Assembly (NCBI GenBank): GCA_029961685.1
Contig: JARWKL010000010.1
Span: forward strand, 2,418,001 to 2,482,000
Source of the DNA: Aristolochia californica
Taxonomy: Eukaryota; Streptophyta; Magnoliopsida; Piperales; Aristolochiaceae
Reading direction: 5' to 3'
Length of the DNA stretch: 64,000 nt
Shown here: positions 36,931-48,511 of the stretch, one piece after another
How the letters are laid out: every line of letters starts with the position of its first letter
Numbering within the stretch: the stretch's first letter is position 1
Notes under the pieces: model-generated
Database searches by the model: none
What the model saw: only the letters and a program-made list of their open reading frames with translations
Told to the model about the DNA's origin: nothing
Program-made: the position numbers and the translations under genes

Positions 36931-37337
36931 TCTCCGTTTCCCATCTTTAATATCTATTTTGAAGGTTTCAATCATTTTTCCGCCCAAAAACCTCTCATTT
37001 AAAAAAAAAAAAAAAAAAAACCTCTCCCCAAACTAGAAAAAACCCAACAAAAATTGAAGTATAAAAAGAAAATTGATAGTTTCCTGGAATATTTACAAGT
37101 CTACAGCCTTGCAGAGGCAGCTAGTCAGACACCAGCCAAGATATACTTAGTGGGCTAAATAGTGGCGGGACCTAAGATAGATAAACAATTGAAGAGGAGA
37201 TAGGGATCCCCTCTTAACTCAGGAGCCAAAACAGCTAGAAAATGCCTCGACAATAGAATAAGGAACAAGAGAGAGAACAACAAATAGTAGTTAAAGAAAG
37301 ATAAGAAGAAATTGTGGGCTACAGCTTTTAATGCTTT

Positions 37338-37997
37338 ATGTCAGAGTGGTTCCGTCCACTCTTGTAGGCGGTAACTTTCCGCACTTAACAGATCGGTCTG
37401 TTGGGTTGTATTAGCTAGCCGCTGTCATGGTATAGAGCTGGACACGCCAGGTCATGCGTTCGAATCCCATGAGAGGAGGTCAAGAATGGGCAGGGTGGGC
37501 GTCAGAGTGGTTCCGTCCGCTCTTGTAGGCGGGTAGCTTTCTCCACCTAACAGATCGGTCTGTTGGGTTGTATTAGCTAGCCGTTGTCATACAACCCAAC
37601 AAAACCCAACAGACCGATCTGTTAGGTGGAGAAAGCTACCCCGCCTACAAGAGTGGACGGAACCACTCTGAAACCCACCCCGCCCATTCTTGACCTCCTC
37701 TCACGAGATTCGAACGCCGGACGTGGCGTGCCCAGCTCTGATACAATGACAACGGCTAGCCAATACACCCAACAGACCGATCTGTTAAGTGCGGAAAGCT
37801 ACCGCCTACAAGAGTGGACGAAATCACTCTGACACCCACCCCGCCTATTCTTGACCGCCTCTCACGGGATTCGAACACGGGACGTGGTGTGCCTAGCTCT
37901 GATACCATGACAACGGCTAGCCAATACTACCCAACAAACCGATCTGTTAGGTGCGGAAAGTTACTGCCTACAAGAGTGGACGGAACCACTCTGACAC
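37338..37997. repeat. Palindromic cluster of a tRNA-like repeat unit
   Basis: A unit of about 160 bp occurs in direct and inverted orientation. On the plus strand one full copy (about 37340-37499) and one partial copy (37500-37590) read GTCAGAGTGGTTCCGTCC ... GATCGGTCTGTTGGGTTGTA ... GTTCGAATCCCATGAGAGG. From 37591 the same unit runs in reverse, as a partial copy and then two full copies to 37997. The centre is therefore an inverted repeat of about 90 bp per arm. The unit contains TGGTATCAGAGC- and GTTCGAATCCC-like words resembling tRNA A and B boxes, so a tRNA-derived SINE is possible. No poly-A tail or target duplication was identified. Confidence 0.75.
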
Positions 37998-39000
37998 TTT
38001 ATTCATATGACAAAAAAAGGAGATAGCAGCATAGTGCAGCACAATAAGCAGCTTTTTAAACACAGAGAAGAAAAATTAATGTATTTGCACCAATGTATAC
38101 ACATCTTCTAAGAATTCAAATATGACAAGAATCTGAGGTTAGTAATGCTGCCCACCTGCTTGTCTGTAAATTTTTTTTTTACAAGACCCACATTTGCTTA
38201 TCTTCTAATTTTCCAGAAAAAAAGAGAGCTAAAATGTTAGATTTATGAGTTTATCATACAGGCTAGAGCTTACATTTCCATGAGGAAGTCTGAAAAATGT
38301 GTAGAGCTGATCCTTAGAAGAGAAATATATAGAAAAAATAATGGGGTACTGAGCCATCATAATGTTAGAAGTCAGTATATCAGCTAACCATACCAAAACG
38401 GTCTTTGGAGAAAGATAGTCATTACACTGATGAAGTTTCAAGTAGCCAAGCACTTTTTTTCCTTAATTGAAATGAATCAGAATATTTGGAAACTTATTCC
38501 AAGGGAGCCAGAAGGATACCCCACAAAGTTTTCACACATAAGAGTAAGATCAACAAGATCTCTGGTACATCTGATTAAACAGAAAAAGAAAAAAATAGAA
38601 GGAAGAAATTAAACATAGCTGACAGGAACCAGAGGGGAAAAAGAAAAAAAATAATAATAAGTCTATTTGTGCGGCGCCATCTAGGACGTGCAAATTTGGA
38701 ACAAAACACTCTTCTGAAAATATCCCGCAATCTGATTTTACATCTCAATCAAAGCCCAACAAAACCTACACTCGATTGTAGAAAATTTAAAACTCAAATC
38801 TCAAACCTTACACAAAATCCCTTTATACTGATGCTCTTCTGAATTTGAATTCTCAAAACAAACTCCTGTTAGCTCTAGATAATCAAATTAACTGGAATAT
38901 TTAACGACAAGACAATGTGAAAATTCACAGATGGGCACCTGTTTTCACCGGATTTCTTCAACCTACAATAAGCTCCATTTTTTTAGAAAGAATCATCCTC
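37998..39000. other. Spacer and 3' region of the RRM gene
   Basis: AT-rich. The right part is probably the 3' untranslated region of the minus-strand RNA-binding protein gene. Short frames at 38229-38612 have no domains. Confidence 0.4.
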
Positions 39001-41171
39001 CTAGGCAGCAATTCCTGAAAAAGCCACAGTTAAAGACAAGGTTTATGCTAATCTCAAATGAAGAAAGATAGCATGGTGGAGACATGTTACAATTATGCAC
39101 TATATTCGAATCTAAGCTAAATATCCATAAGCAAACCAATGTTGATCAGTATGATCTAAGAACAAAAGTTTAGGAACATTTCTAATCCTGAGAGCACCAA
39201 GGTCTGGAATAACAACACATCATGGCATACAATTAGCACATATCTCTACGTCAGCCCTAACAGAAGTTTTATAAAACTGTGTTAGTTGAGACTATGACCT
39301 AGCCTAACTGGCATGGATCTGCTGCATCCTTTAATTAGAAGGAAGTGCTGTTTGAGATATATTGCACTCATTTAATGGCTACATTCATCAAATTTCTGAT
39401 ATATTTTGCTGTTTCCCATCCACCTTATAGCCAATAAAATGGTAAAAGATTCATGACCACCATAAAGGAAATCGTAGTACCCCCTTCTCATAATATGACT
39501 CTCTATAACATAATGCTATAATCAAAGTGAAGAAACAGTTTACCTCTATTTGATTGACTACTAGTAACATTATAACCACCAATATATCCAGTGGAACTTT
39601 TAGCTGAAACATCTGACGTTGCATTTCCAAGTCCATAACCAAATGGACCTGACCCTTCCAGCTCAGTGGATGCAGACCGCCAAGTGGGATCTCCATAAAC
39701 TGAACTGCCACTGTACAGATCGGAATATGCTCCATCATAGCCACCATTAGATGCGGAGTAAGATGAAGTTACACCGGTTCCACTGTTCCTTCCATAAGTG
39801 CTCCCACCCAAACCCCCATAACTATTATCACCACTTCCATATCCAAGACTTCCACTAGCAAAGCCAGAGCCACTCATCCCACCTTGAGTTGAGATTGAAG
39901 GAGAAGAGCCCCAGTTCACCGTGTTATTCCCAAATGACCCGAGACTGCCACTTCCTGAACCCGTATAAGCGTTAGAAGTTGTAGAGCTTGAAGTGTAGTT
40001 AAGGCCTCCATTTCCCCAGACGTTTCGTCCACCAGAACTTAAAACAGAACCACTTCCTCCAGTGCCCCCATTGTACCCAATAGCATTGCCAAATCTACTC
40101 GAATTTCCACTATAATAAGGATTCAGTCCACGTCCATAACCTAGATTAGTGCTGAAATTTGTTCCAACTCCATAGGTTGGGCTCAGACCAGGCTCAAAAT
40201 TCATGCCCATTCCATAACCAGGAGGCCCAAACGGAGGAAACCCACTTCTAGTGCTAGCAATCGGACCATATCTGCCATCCATCCTCATGCCATAGCCTCC
40301 CACTGAGTTTGGGCTGTACCCTGGAGCAAATCCATTCAGAAAGCTATTGACCCTGTTGAGACCGTAGTTGTAACCCCCAATAGGGCTCCTGTTAGGTCCA
40401 GGTGACAACTCTTTTGGAACTGCCCTCTTGACCTCAACCATCTTGCCATTTAACTCATGGAAGGTTTTGAGCAAGACTTTCTCCACAGCATCCTCTGAGT
40501 CATATGTGATGAACCCAAATCCTCTAGGCCTTTGGGTGTTGTGGTCATACATAACAACCACGTCCGTTATGGTTCCAAACTGATCAAAATATTTCTTGAA
40601 GTCACTTTCTGTAACTGTGGATGCTAATCCTCCTACGAATATTTTTTTAGTTCGAGCAGGACCAGGTGATCCATGGATGCTACTGTTGTTCCTATTAAGA
40701 ATGTGCTGATCGTCCCGAGGAACAGCCTTCTTTGCCTCAACCTGAGAATTAATTGAATTCTCAAAACACGAGAGTAGAAGAGAAAGAAATTCATCATTTG
40801 CGTTTGCAACTGCATGAAAATATTGGATTTTAACAATTCCATGAATTCCATGCGTGTATACGATTCCAGGAATGTGTTTGCATTTTGCTTCGAGAACAGT
40901 TACCATGTTTCCTGTTTCTTTCAATTAGTACTTGAGATAGGTGACTTACCGTCCGACCATCTATTATATGTTTTTCCATAACAACTCGCTCAGCAACAGC
41001 AGGGTCAGCAAAGACAACGAAGCCAAAGCCACGTGCACGGCCCGTGGTCCGATCCTTCATGATCACAGCCTCAACCACTTCTCCAAATGCTTTAAAATAC
41101 TCTTTAAGGCGATCTTCATTTGTATCCCAAGAAATTCCTCCAATGAAGAGCTTACCAAGATCTGATTCCAT
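39001..41171 (-). CDS. Two-RRM glycine-rich hnRNP (RNP1/Musashi-like), three coding exons
   Basis: Exons 41171-40950, 40741-39544 and 39014-39001 join in frame to 477 residues; the last exon codes only for the end (GIAA-stop, with the first G split). RRM1 (about residues 6-82) has RNP2 LFIGGI and RNP1 RGFGFVVF. RRM2 (about 106-185) has RNP2 IFVGGL and RNP1 RGFGFITY. From about residue 200 the protein is Gly/Ser/Tyr/Asn-rich, typical of plant hnRNP A/B-like proteins. These bind RNA in the nucleus and cytoplasm in processing, export or stability. The first intron falls inside RRM1, after DGRT. The start is the first ATG, directly followed by ESDLGKLFIGG as in the family. The leader upstream probably has an intron and has GA-rich and CT-rich stretches. 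The gene looks intact. Confidence 0.93.
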
Positions 41172-42060
41172 GTTTCTGTGAATTGCACATCAAATTACAT
41201 CACCAGTCAGATTCATAATTCCAGCCTGAAAGGATAAGGAGTTATAAACACTCAATTCGAATAAAAAAAAAAATTGGAAAATATCAACTGGCAGCTTTTT
41301 TCCCTTGGCCTCACAATCCAACGTCCAATTCAATGTAAAACAGATTGATTTATGCTAGATCCAATCTGAAAACAGAATTCAAGAGAGAAAACGAATACGC
41401 AGATAAAAGCTCATCCCCGATCAACCTGTAACTGAATTGTGAAAGATCTAACGCTAAAAAGCTAACTGGCAAATCATTTACACCGTACCTCCCGTTCAAA
41501 TTAAAGCAAAAACGCGATCCAATACGAAATGGTCACTCTCGAAGTCAGTCGAAGAGCATCGGATCCTTCATGGATCGACCGAAACGCAATCCGACAATCC
41601 TTGAACAGCCAAAAGACAAAAAATAAAAAAAAATAAAAAAAATCCAATCGTATCAGAAACGCGTAACATTCCGTGACGGATCGAGCAATCGACCGGATGA
41701 AAAATCCAACGCAACAAGGCAAGCAAAACTCACCGATTGGGGGATACCCAGAAGTCGGAACGAGATAATCAAGATCTGGGAGGAGGTATTTGAAGAACTG
41801 AGGTCCCAAAAAGCCCCCTCCCACCTTTATGTTCCTCCTCCAATTCCGTCTCTTAGTCAATTAAAAAAAGAGCGTAGAGGTATTGAAATCGTCTCCAAAA
41901 GAAAAGAGAGGAGAGAGAAGGAGAAATGGGAAGAGATGGAATCTGAGATTGGAAGATTGAAAGAAAAGAGAATATAAAGGAGGGGGAGAGAGAGAGAGAG
42001 ATTGGCGATCTCTGGTGTTAGAAATTAGAAGCGATGACGGGATGATGGGGTGATGGAATC
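41172..42060 (-). promoter_or_regulatory. Leader and promoter region of the RRM gene
   Basis: This region lies upstream of the minus-strand RRM gene start. It is less AT-rich than the surroundings and has a GA-rich tract at about 41900-42000 (CT-rich on the coding strand), common in plant 5' leaders. Minus-strand frames here (for example 41501-41860) look like leader sequence, not a protein. Exact transcription start was not located. Confidence 0.4.
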
Positions 42061-43950
42061 CGACTCCCCTGTTTCAAAAATAAAATATATATATATATAT
42101 ATTAATTTTTATTTACTTTTTTTTTTAACAAATATTATTTATTTATCTACCAAAAATTATTTCGAGGGTGCGAAATGGACGGAAGGGATTGCTTGTGACT
42201 TGTGAGTCGCCTCCTTTTCCTTGCTTTTGGGACTCACATGTCTTCTCACCCTTTAGGGTATTTTTGTCATTTAACCAAAAAAGGATATAATCGTCATAAT
42301 AGAAATATAAGGGTATTTTCAAATGTATGGGTTATATATATTCTAGGATAAAAGATATAAGGTCATGGTCCCTTGATCTGGACCGTTCATTTTGTAGACC
42401 CCCTCATTTGGGGGACCCATGCATCATGAAACGTTATCTACTTGAGTTTTTTTAATAAATTATGAGAAATACGATTAAATATCAAATTACTAAAATACCA
42501 TTTGTTCATTTAGTAAATAAAAACTGGATTAGTTACTAAATTTCCTTTAAAAATTATCAAAATTACAAAATTATCCATCATCCATTTATGGGTAAATAGG
42601 AAATCAAAGACTTAAAATATTTTTAAAATATAAAAAATAATTAATTAATTATATATTCTTTAAAAATGGAGAGGGTTCTTTTTGTTATATTTTTTGCATA
42701 AAGGAATCCATATTTGCAATACTAAATATTTATTTTATTTTTAATAAAAAATTATTTAAAATTTATTGCAATTCTAATAAATAATATATGTGCAAATACA
42801 AATAATATTGATTCTATATTTTCAAGAAATATATATTAACTTATTTAATAATTATTTTTATTTTTTACCTTTTCTTGCCCACTTCAACTGGTTTTACAAA
42901 AATAATTATATTTTTTGTATTTATAGAGTTTTTAAATTATCAATTGATTATTTAAAAAACTAAAAAAAGGAAGGAACCCCTCTCTTCTCTTCTCTTCTCT
43001 TCTCTTCTCTTCCTCCTTCTGAAGTTCGCATGAACGAACGAAAGGATATCTTCGGCTTCTAATTATTATTTAATTAAATAAATTTGATCTGAACCAAATA
43101 GAATTATATTATAATTTATATAATACAAGCTTATATAAATTGCTATTTGAGATTTTTTAAGTTTTAATATGAAATAAAATCATGCATGAAATGAATCAAG
43201 ATAACTAATAGATACAACATTGAGGCAGGTGAGAAGAAGAAGATGGAGTTCAGCCAAGGGCACAATAAGTCAATATAAATCCTAGTCAAACTAGAGGCTA
43301 AGACATAAATTAATAGGAGAACTTGGGGTAGCTTGATATACTTAAATAAGTACCAAAATTCTAATGGCTTAGTAATGGGTCAAGTTGGCTTTGGCCTTGA
43401 CCTCACCTACCTTAGTTGTTAACTCTTTAAAGAATTGAAAGCCATAGCTTAGAAATCTCAGGGTAGCCTGACCCAATTTTTTTGTAATCTCTCTCTCTCT
43501 CTTTTACTTAGCTGACTGAAGAGACTCACCTTGTTGTAGGATGATTTGGGTTGATCCTCCCCTACAAGAAAAATAAAATACTGCCTCCTATATGAGTTGA
43601 CTCTGATCAAATAATAACTTGATGGTTGTTTAAGATTGACCTTCAATATAGCTCTTGATTTTATATAATTTCCTTTATTAGAAGATATTAGTAAATTTTA
43701 TAGGAAAAAAGGATATTTGAATCAATGTTATTAAACCTATATCAAATAGGTCAATGAATTTGATCCTATTGAATGTGATCTCATCAAAAGCTTCATGAAA
43801 TGATTGATTTGGCTAATTTTATCGATTCGATCACTAAGCTTAAAACCGAAAAACACGAATTAGGGTAGTCTCTCAACCCAAAAATAAAAAATAAAAAATC
43901 AAATGATAGTGAAAACCAAATAAGAGGAGAGTGATTCTTTGTTGGTCTTG
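42061..43950. other. AT-rich intergenic with microsatellites
   Basis: Includes an (AT)n tract near 42090-42100 and a (TTCTC)n tract at about 42977-43011. No gene or transposon ends were recognised. Confidence 0.5.
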
Positions 43951-43954
43951 AGAT

Positions 43955-45290
43955 ATTCGTTGAGATCATTTTGATGATAACATCACTTAAGTTATTAATG
44001 ATATATATTAAGTACGCCTTACAAATCAAAAAGCCTGAAGGAAAATTCTGGTACCATAGTCATTTAACTGGCAAAAGATCATCTAAACAATCCACATAAA
44101 AAGGGAGTAAACAACTCATGCCAAAAAGCACACTATTCAATCGAACAAGAGAGAAAAAACTATCTAGAAGAGACCATTTGGGGAACCACATGATTAGATG
44201 AGCAGTCAGCACAACAAGCAAGTCAAGCCCATCCAACTCGATAGAGAGAAGCCTATTGTCCGACCGGAAAGAGAGATAAAAATCTAAGGACCATTTGCTT
44301 AGCTAACAAAATGGCTAAGCACAAAAGAGGGAAGAAGAAGAAAAGAAGAAATATGATCCAATAAAGAAGGTCACGCAACTAAAATAAGGATTGTCCAAGA
44401 GAGAGGAAAATAACTAGAACTATCCATTGAACGACCCATCCTAATGGCCAAGTCAAAGAAACCAAATGCCCAACGGAGAAGAAAGAAGCATCTAAAGAAG
44501 ACCGTTCAATAAGTACACAACCATTCAAATGAAGCATTCAAAAAAAGAAGTAAAACATGATTTATAGCTTCAAATAAGTCAAGATAGGTCTCTAAAATCT
44601 ACAAATAACCCATCATGTTGGAAGACCTATAGGACCAAAAAAGGCTCACATATCCAAGTGTATTAGAAGATGAGCCCAAGCCCAAGAGCAAGAAGACTCA
44701 TGCATCCAAAAGAAATAGAAGACGAGCTCAAGGCCCACTGATCAAGGAAAAGGCCCGTAAGCCCACATACAAGATGCTAGGATGGTAAATAAAGGGTCAT
44801 CTCATAGAGATGACATTGATGTAAGTAATTTAATGTTCCAAGGTTAAAACCCTAAAATATAAACTCTAAGTTCAAGGGTATTATTATAATACAGTAGTTC
44901 ATAAATCTATAAATAGATCTTCAGGGAGAGGGTTAGGATCAATCAATTCCATAACCCTTCTTCCTCTAGTTTTTCCAATGGGTTTCTCTCCCTTTTTCTC
45001 CATGAGCCAAATTCATGGAGTCCTGAAAATCAACAGATTTGATTAACAACTCATCTTGAAAATTTTGAGTATTTCGTAGAGAATATTAGTTGAGAATTTG
45101 TTGAGTTTCACAATTGAACAAAAGATCCATTTCCAAGCTCAAATTACAAAGAGATCAATGCTTCATTTAGGCCAAACAAGTGTCATCTTCATTTGTTGTG
45201 CACACAAGCTATGTCAAAGAGATTTCCTTATATTAGTTAGATTCTCGCTCTAGCTAGCGCTTCCATTTCTAGTTTCACGATTCTAAAAAA
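43955..45290 (+). repeat. Possible solo LTR with TATA-like promoter
   Basis: Begins with TTGAGATCATTTTGATGATA, the kind of sequence that opens long Copia LTRs, and carries CTATAAATAGATCTTCAGGG near 44908, which resembles an LTR promoter. No PBS or coding domain was recognised at the right end, and both borders are uncertain. Confidence 0.35.
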
Positions 45291-45299
45291 AAACTTTAC

Positions 45300-46294
45300 A
45301 AAAGGAAATCAAAAGAGAAGTAAAATTATTACTTACAAATGTTTAAGGATAGATAGCCACACTCCTAGTTAGAATCCAAGCTTCCAAATATTTAAGCATG
45401 ACTAAAATAAATGTAAAGCTTGAGGAAAACTAGGAATGAGTGAATATATGAAGAAAAACATTAATTTTTTTGAGAAAATAAAATAAAACACTTCTCTTTT
45501 CAAGGAACAATGAGTGCAAATATGACTAAAGGCTTTCGGAGGTTTTGCATATGCAACATAAGCAAGTAGATGCCCAAGGACATGCTTAGGTCCCTTATTT
45601 ATACCCTTAAAAACAAAACCGGCTCTTTTGGAAACGTTTAGAGAAGCAATCACGAAAGCAAAACCAATTATGCTTCATGGAGGATATTTAGTTAACCTCT
45701 CCATAACCAATTATGGTTTTTACAAGTATAATCAGTTATCGGTGTATTTTGGAATTTTTAGCAGTTTGGATTATCAATTATGCCTTATAACATATAGCAC
45801 GTTATCAATTTTACAGTAAGTTTTTTAGGTTTTTTTACATAAAACTGGTTATCCCTAGAATAACTTGTTATCCCATTAACCTATAACCAATTATCTTTAG
45901 AGTTAGAATTTTATGATTCCAAAATCACACTAGCCTCGATAAATTCTTGAAAACATGTTGGGTGATTTCAAAGCCTTTAGAATGATGAGTTAGTGCATTG
46001 TTTTGCAAAGTTTTGAAGTTCTAGTGCTCACGTTCAAATTTTATAGAAGTTTTAGAAGTTGGATTGGTTGTCAAGGTGATTTGATCTTTTTTTTTTTTCA
46101 AGCTTGTGGTCTTTTGTCTTGTTTTTATTTGATGATTCTTCCCCATAGACCTTGATTATGTGTCACTTAAAAGGCAAATGATATTTCTTCTACCTAAAAT
46201 ACTTTATACTCCATATTAATCATAAAAAACTAATGTTTTTATTGTAAAAAAATGGGTATCCAAATTCATGCATTTGAACCAACCTAAGTCAACA
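45300..46294 (-). repeat. Probable 3' LTR of a decayed Copia element, minus orientation
   Basis: Read on the minus strand, a purine tract AAAAAAGGAGGAGA (about 46309-46296) is followed by TTGTTGACTTAGG, the usual polypurine tract/LTR junction of long-LTR Copia elements. The LTR interior (45,640-45,900) repeats ACCAATTATG / GGTTAT words. The distal end was not found. Confidence 0.4.
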
Positions 46295-47700
46295 ATCTCC
46301 TCCTTTTTTGTAATGACAAAACCTCATCTTATAAAAAATGACAAAATGAATTACTCCCCCTTAATTTGTGCATTCATACGTTTTCAATATGCTCCCACTT
46401 AAGGTTTCAATTTTATCGATAAACACTTTTTCTTCTTCCTCTCAGCTGCTCAATTTATCTGCCCTTTTTGTTGTGCATTAAAAAGGAATAAGACAAGTAT
46501 TAACCAAGATGGAAAATAGGTCAAATAGTTTCATTTAAAATTCAATATCTTTTTATAGAAAAGGTGAATAAAAATAGACATCATAGAGAGTAGATAATAA
46601 CTTCAAAATAAGATGCATAACTCAAAGATACATCAAAGGATCAACCTAAGTCAAAAAAATCTAGACCTAATCATAGTGAATACACAACAACATCAAAATA
46701 AGGTGCCTAATTTACAAAGAAACATCAAAGGTTTAACCTAAGTAAAAATGTCTACAATCAACAAAACTAGATCTAGAACCTAGTCTTGAGGTGGTGGTGG
46801 AGGCTTAAGGTGTGCCAGAGTTCATTAAAAAACATTCTACATATTTGTCATCTCCTCTCCAAGACTATAATGATCTTCCTTAACATTGGCAAATTGACCA
46901 TCTTCAATTTTATTAATCTTTCATTGATGATATCATGATCAACCCTCTTCTTGCTCTTCAACCATGCTCCTTTCTTTTTTATGAATCCACACTTTTTTAT
47001 TTTGTTTTAAATCCTTCATTTCAATTTCTCCTTAGTATCAAATGATCTTTCCGTCAAAATTCTTGTGATTATCTGCTCAAAAGGGAGATTAATAGATGGT
47101 TTACCCCGACTATATCAATCATCTTTCTAAGCATGAAAAAGGCATAATTTACTTTCTACGTGACACATGTAAAAACTGGTAAAAGGATAATTCTATCTTT
47201 TTTTGTGATATATGATAAAAGAAGGTTATAAATAATAACATAAGAAATAAAGTTATAGAAGTATTTCATCATTTTCATCATTGCGATAAGATAAGAAAAG
47301 AGTGGAGAGATATTGTTATTAGAGATAGGAGAACTAAAGTCATCTTCTATTTTAACATGGAATCGACATATTTTCAAAAATAATAATTCTATTTCTTAAA
47401 AATGAAAGTTTAACTCCCTAAAAAAAGAAATTCTCTTGTTGTAAGTTGTAATATTAAGTATTAAATGTTTTTGGTAAATTTTAAATTGACCCTCTCAAAT
47501 TTAGTTCTAAAAGTGGTTTCCTATGTGTCATTTTTTGAAACAAGACCTTGAATATTGAAGTTGCATGGACAATTAAGGTAACATCATTAATTAGTGTTAT
47601 AAAACCCAGACTAGATAGACCAATTCAACACTATTCAACCTAACAACAGTCCGGTTCGGTTGAACAGGGTTCAACCGCCCGACTTGATCCGTCTTGTCTA
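46295..47700. other. Probable internal remnant of the minus-strand Copia element, then intergenic
   Basis: Upstream (minus) of the purine tract there are stop-rich fragments with a Pro-rich and coiled-coil-like flavour near 46780-47000 but no diagnostic domain. Beyond about 47.1 kb nothing is recognisable. Confidence 0.35.
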
Positions 47701-47735
47701 GTTGAACTGTGTTCAACTGGCTCAGATGGTTAAAT

Positions 47736-47881
47736 CATGTTCAATCAAACAAGACCATGTCCCTTTTTTGGGGTTTAGGTCTTCAATTCAACATGTTCAA
47801 TCAAACCAAGTCCCTTTTTTGGGGTTCAGGTATTCAATTCAATCATGTTCAACCAAACCTCCCTTTTTTGGAATCGGGTCT
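47736..47881. repeat. Minisatellite, three units of about 52-56 bp
   Basis: Units start CATGTTCAATCAAAC at 47736, 47792 and (as CATGTTCAACCAAAC) 47844. Each contains TCCCTTTTTTGG and the first two also GGTxTTCAATTCAA. Confidence 0.8.
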
Positions 47882-48511
47882 TGAAGGCCCTAAGAATAGC
47901 TAAAAGCTGGCTAATTCAGACATGGTTGAAGACCTCTCCTCTCCTTTCTCAGGGAGGAGTTGAGTCATTGTGAGCAACAAACTTAAAGAGGGGAGTGTGT
48001 GAATAGGTTTAGTAGCCGATTTTGACTCATTTATAACTTTATTCTAGGTGTGTAACTCTTGATCCAATAAATATGATGTGCATGTGTAATTTTACAATTA
48101 AGGTGTAGGCACAATTAATCAAAGTACAAGCATAAGCAATAAAATCTAACGCACAAACAAGATTTATATTGGTTTACTATTCAATCTTTGATTGTTGATC
48201 TACCTTGAAAGTGTGTTTTTTCACTTTGGAGTTCCACCTTTTTGGGGAATGGATGTGTAATCTCCTTTGTCTTATACTTGGTCAGCGAAATCCTCGTACA
48301 CGAATACCTTTTATATAGTGCCGTTTCTCCTGCGTCAACCAAGCAGATCTTTTTCCTCATTTTTTCCTTTACTCGCCGCTGTCTCCCGCCTTTGTCATTG
48401 ATGCAGAAGTCCTTGGCATCCAGCGGAACAATACTCGGTGTACTGCCCCCTCTTTAAGGCACTAATGCTCCCTGCATATTCAAGTTACAAATCTGTTCAT
48501 CGGCTTCCCAT
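47882..48511. other. Upstream region of the PPR gene
   Basis: No gene recognised before the PPR start. The right half is probably promoter/leader; TTTTATATAGTGCCG near 48308 is a possible TATA box. Confidence 0.35.

Noticed and set aside
37420..37480. Possible tRNA gene (GTTCGAATCCC B-box-like word)
   Set aside because: No acceptor stem or cloverleaf could be drawn, and the sequence is part of a repeated palindromic unit.
39503..40924. Longer frame of the RRM gene reading through intron 1 from an ATG inside it
   Set aside because: RRM1 in exon 1 joins cleanly to the VEAKKAVPRDD segment through GT-AG sites; the intron-derived start would remove RRM1.
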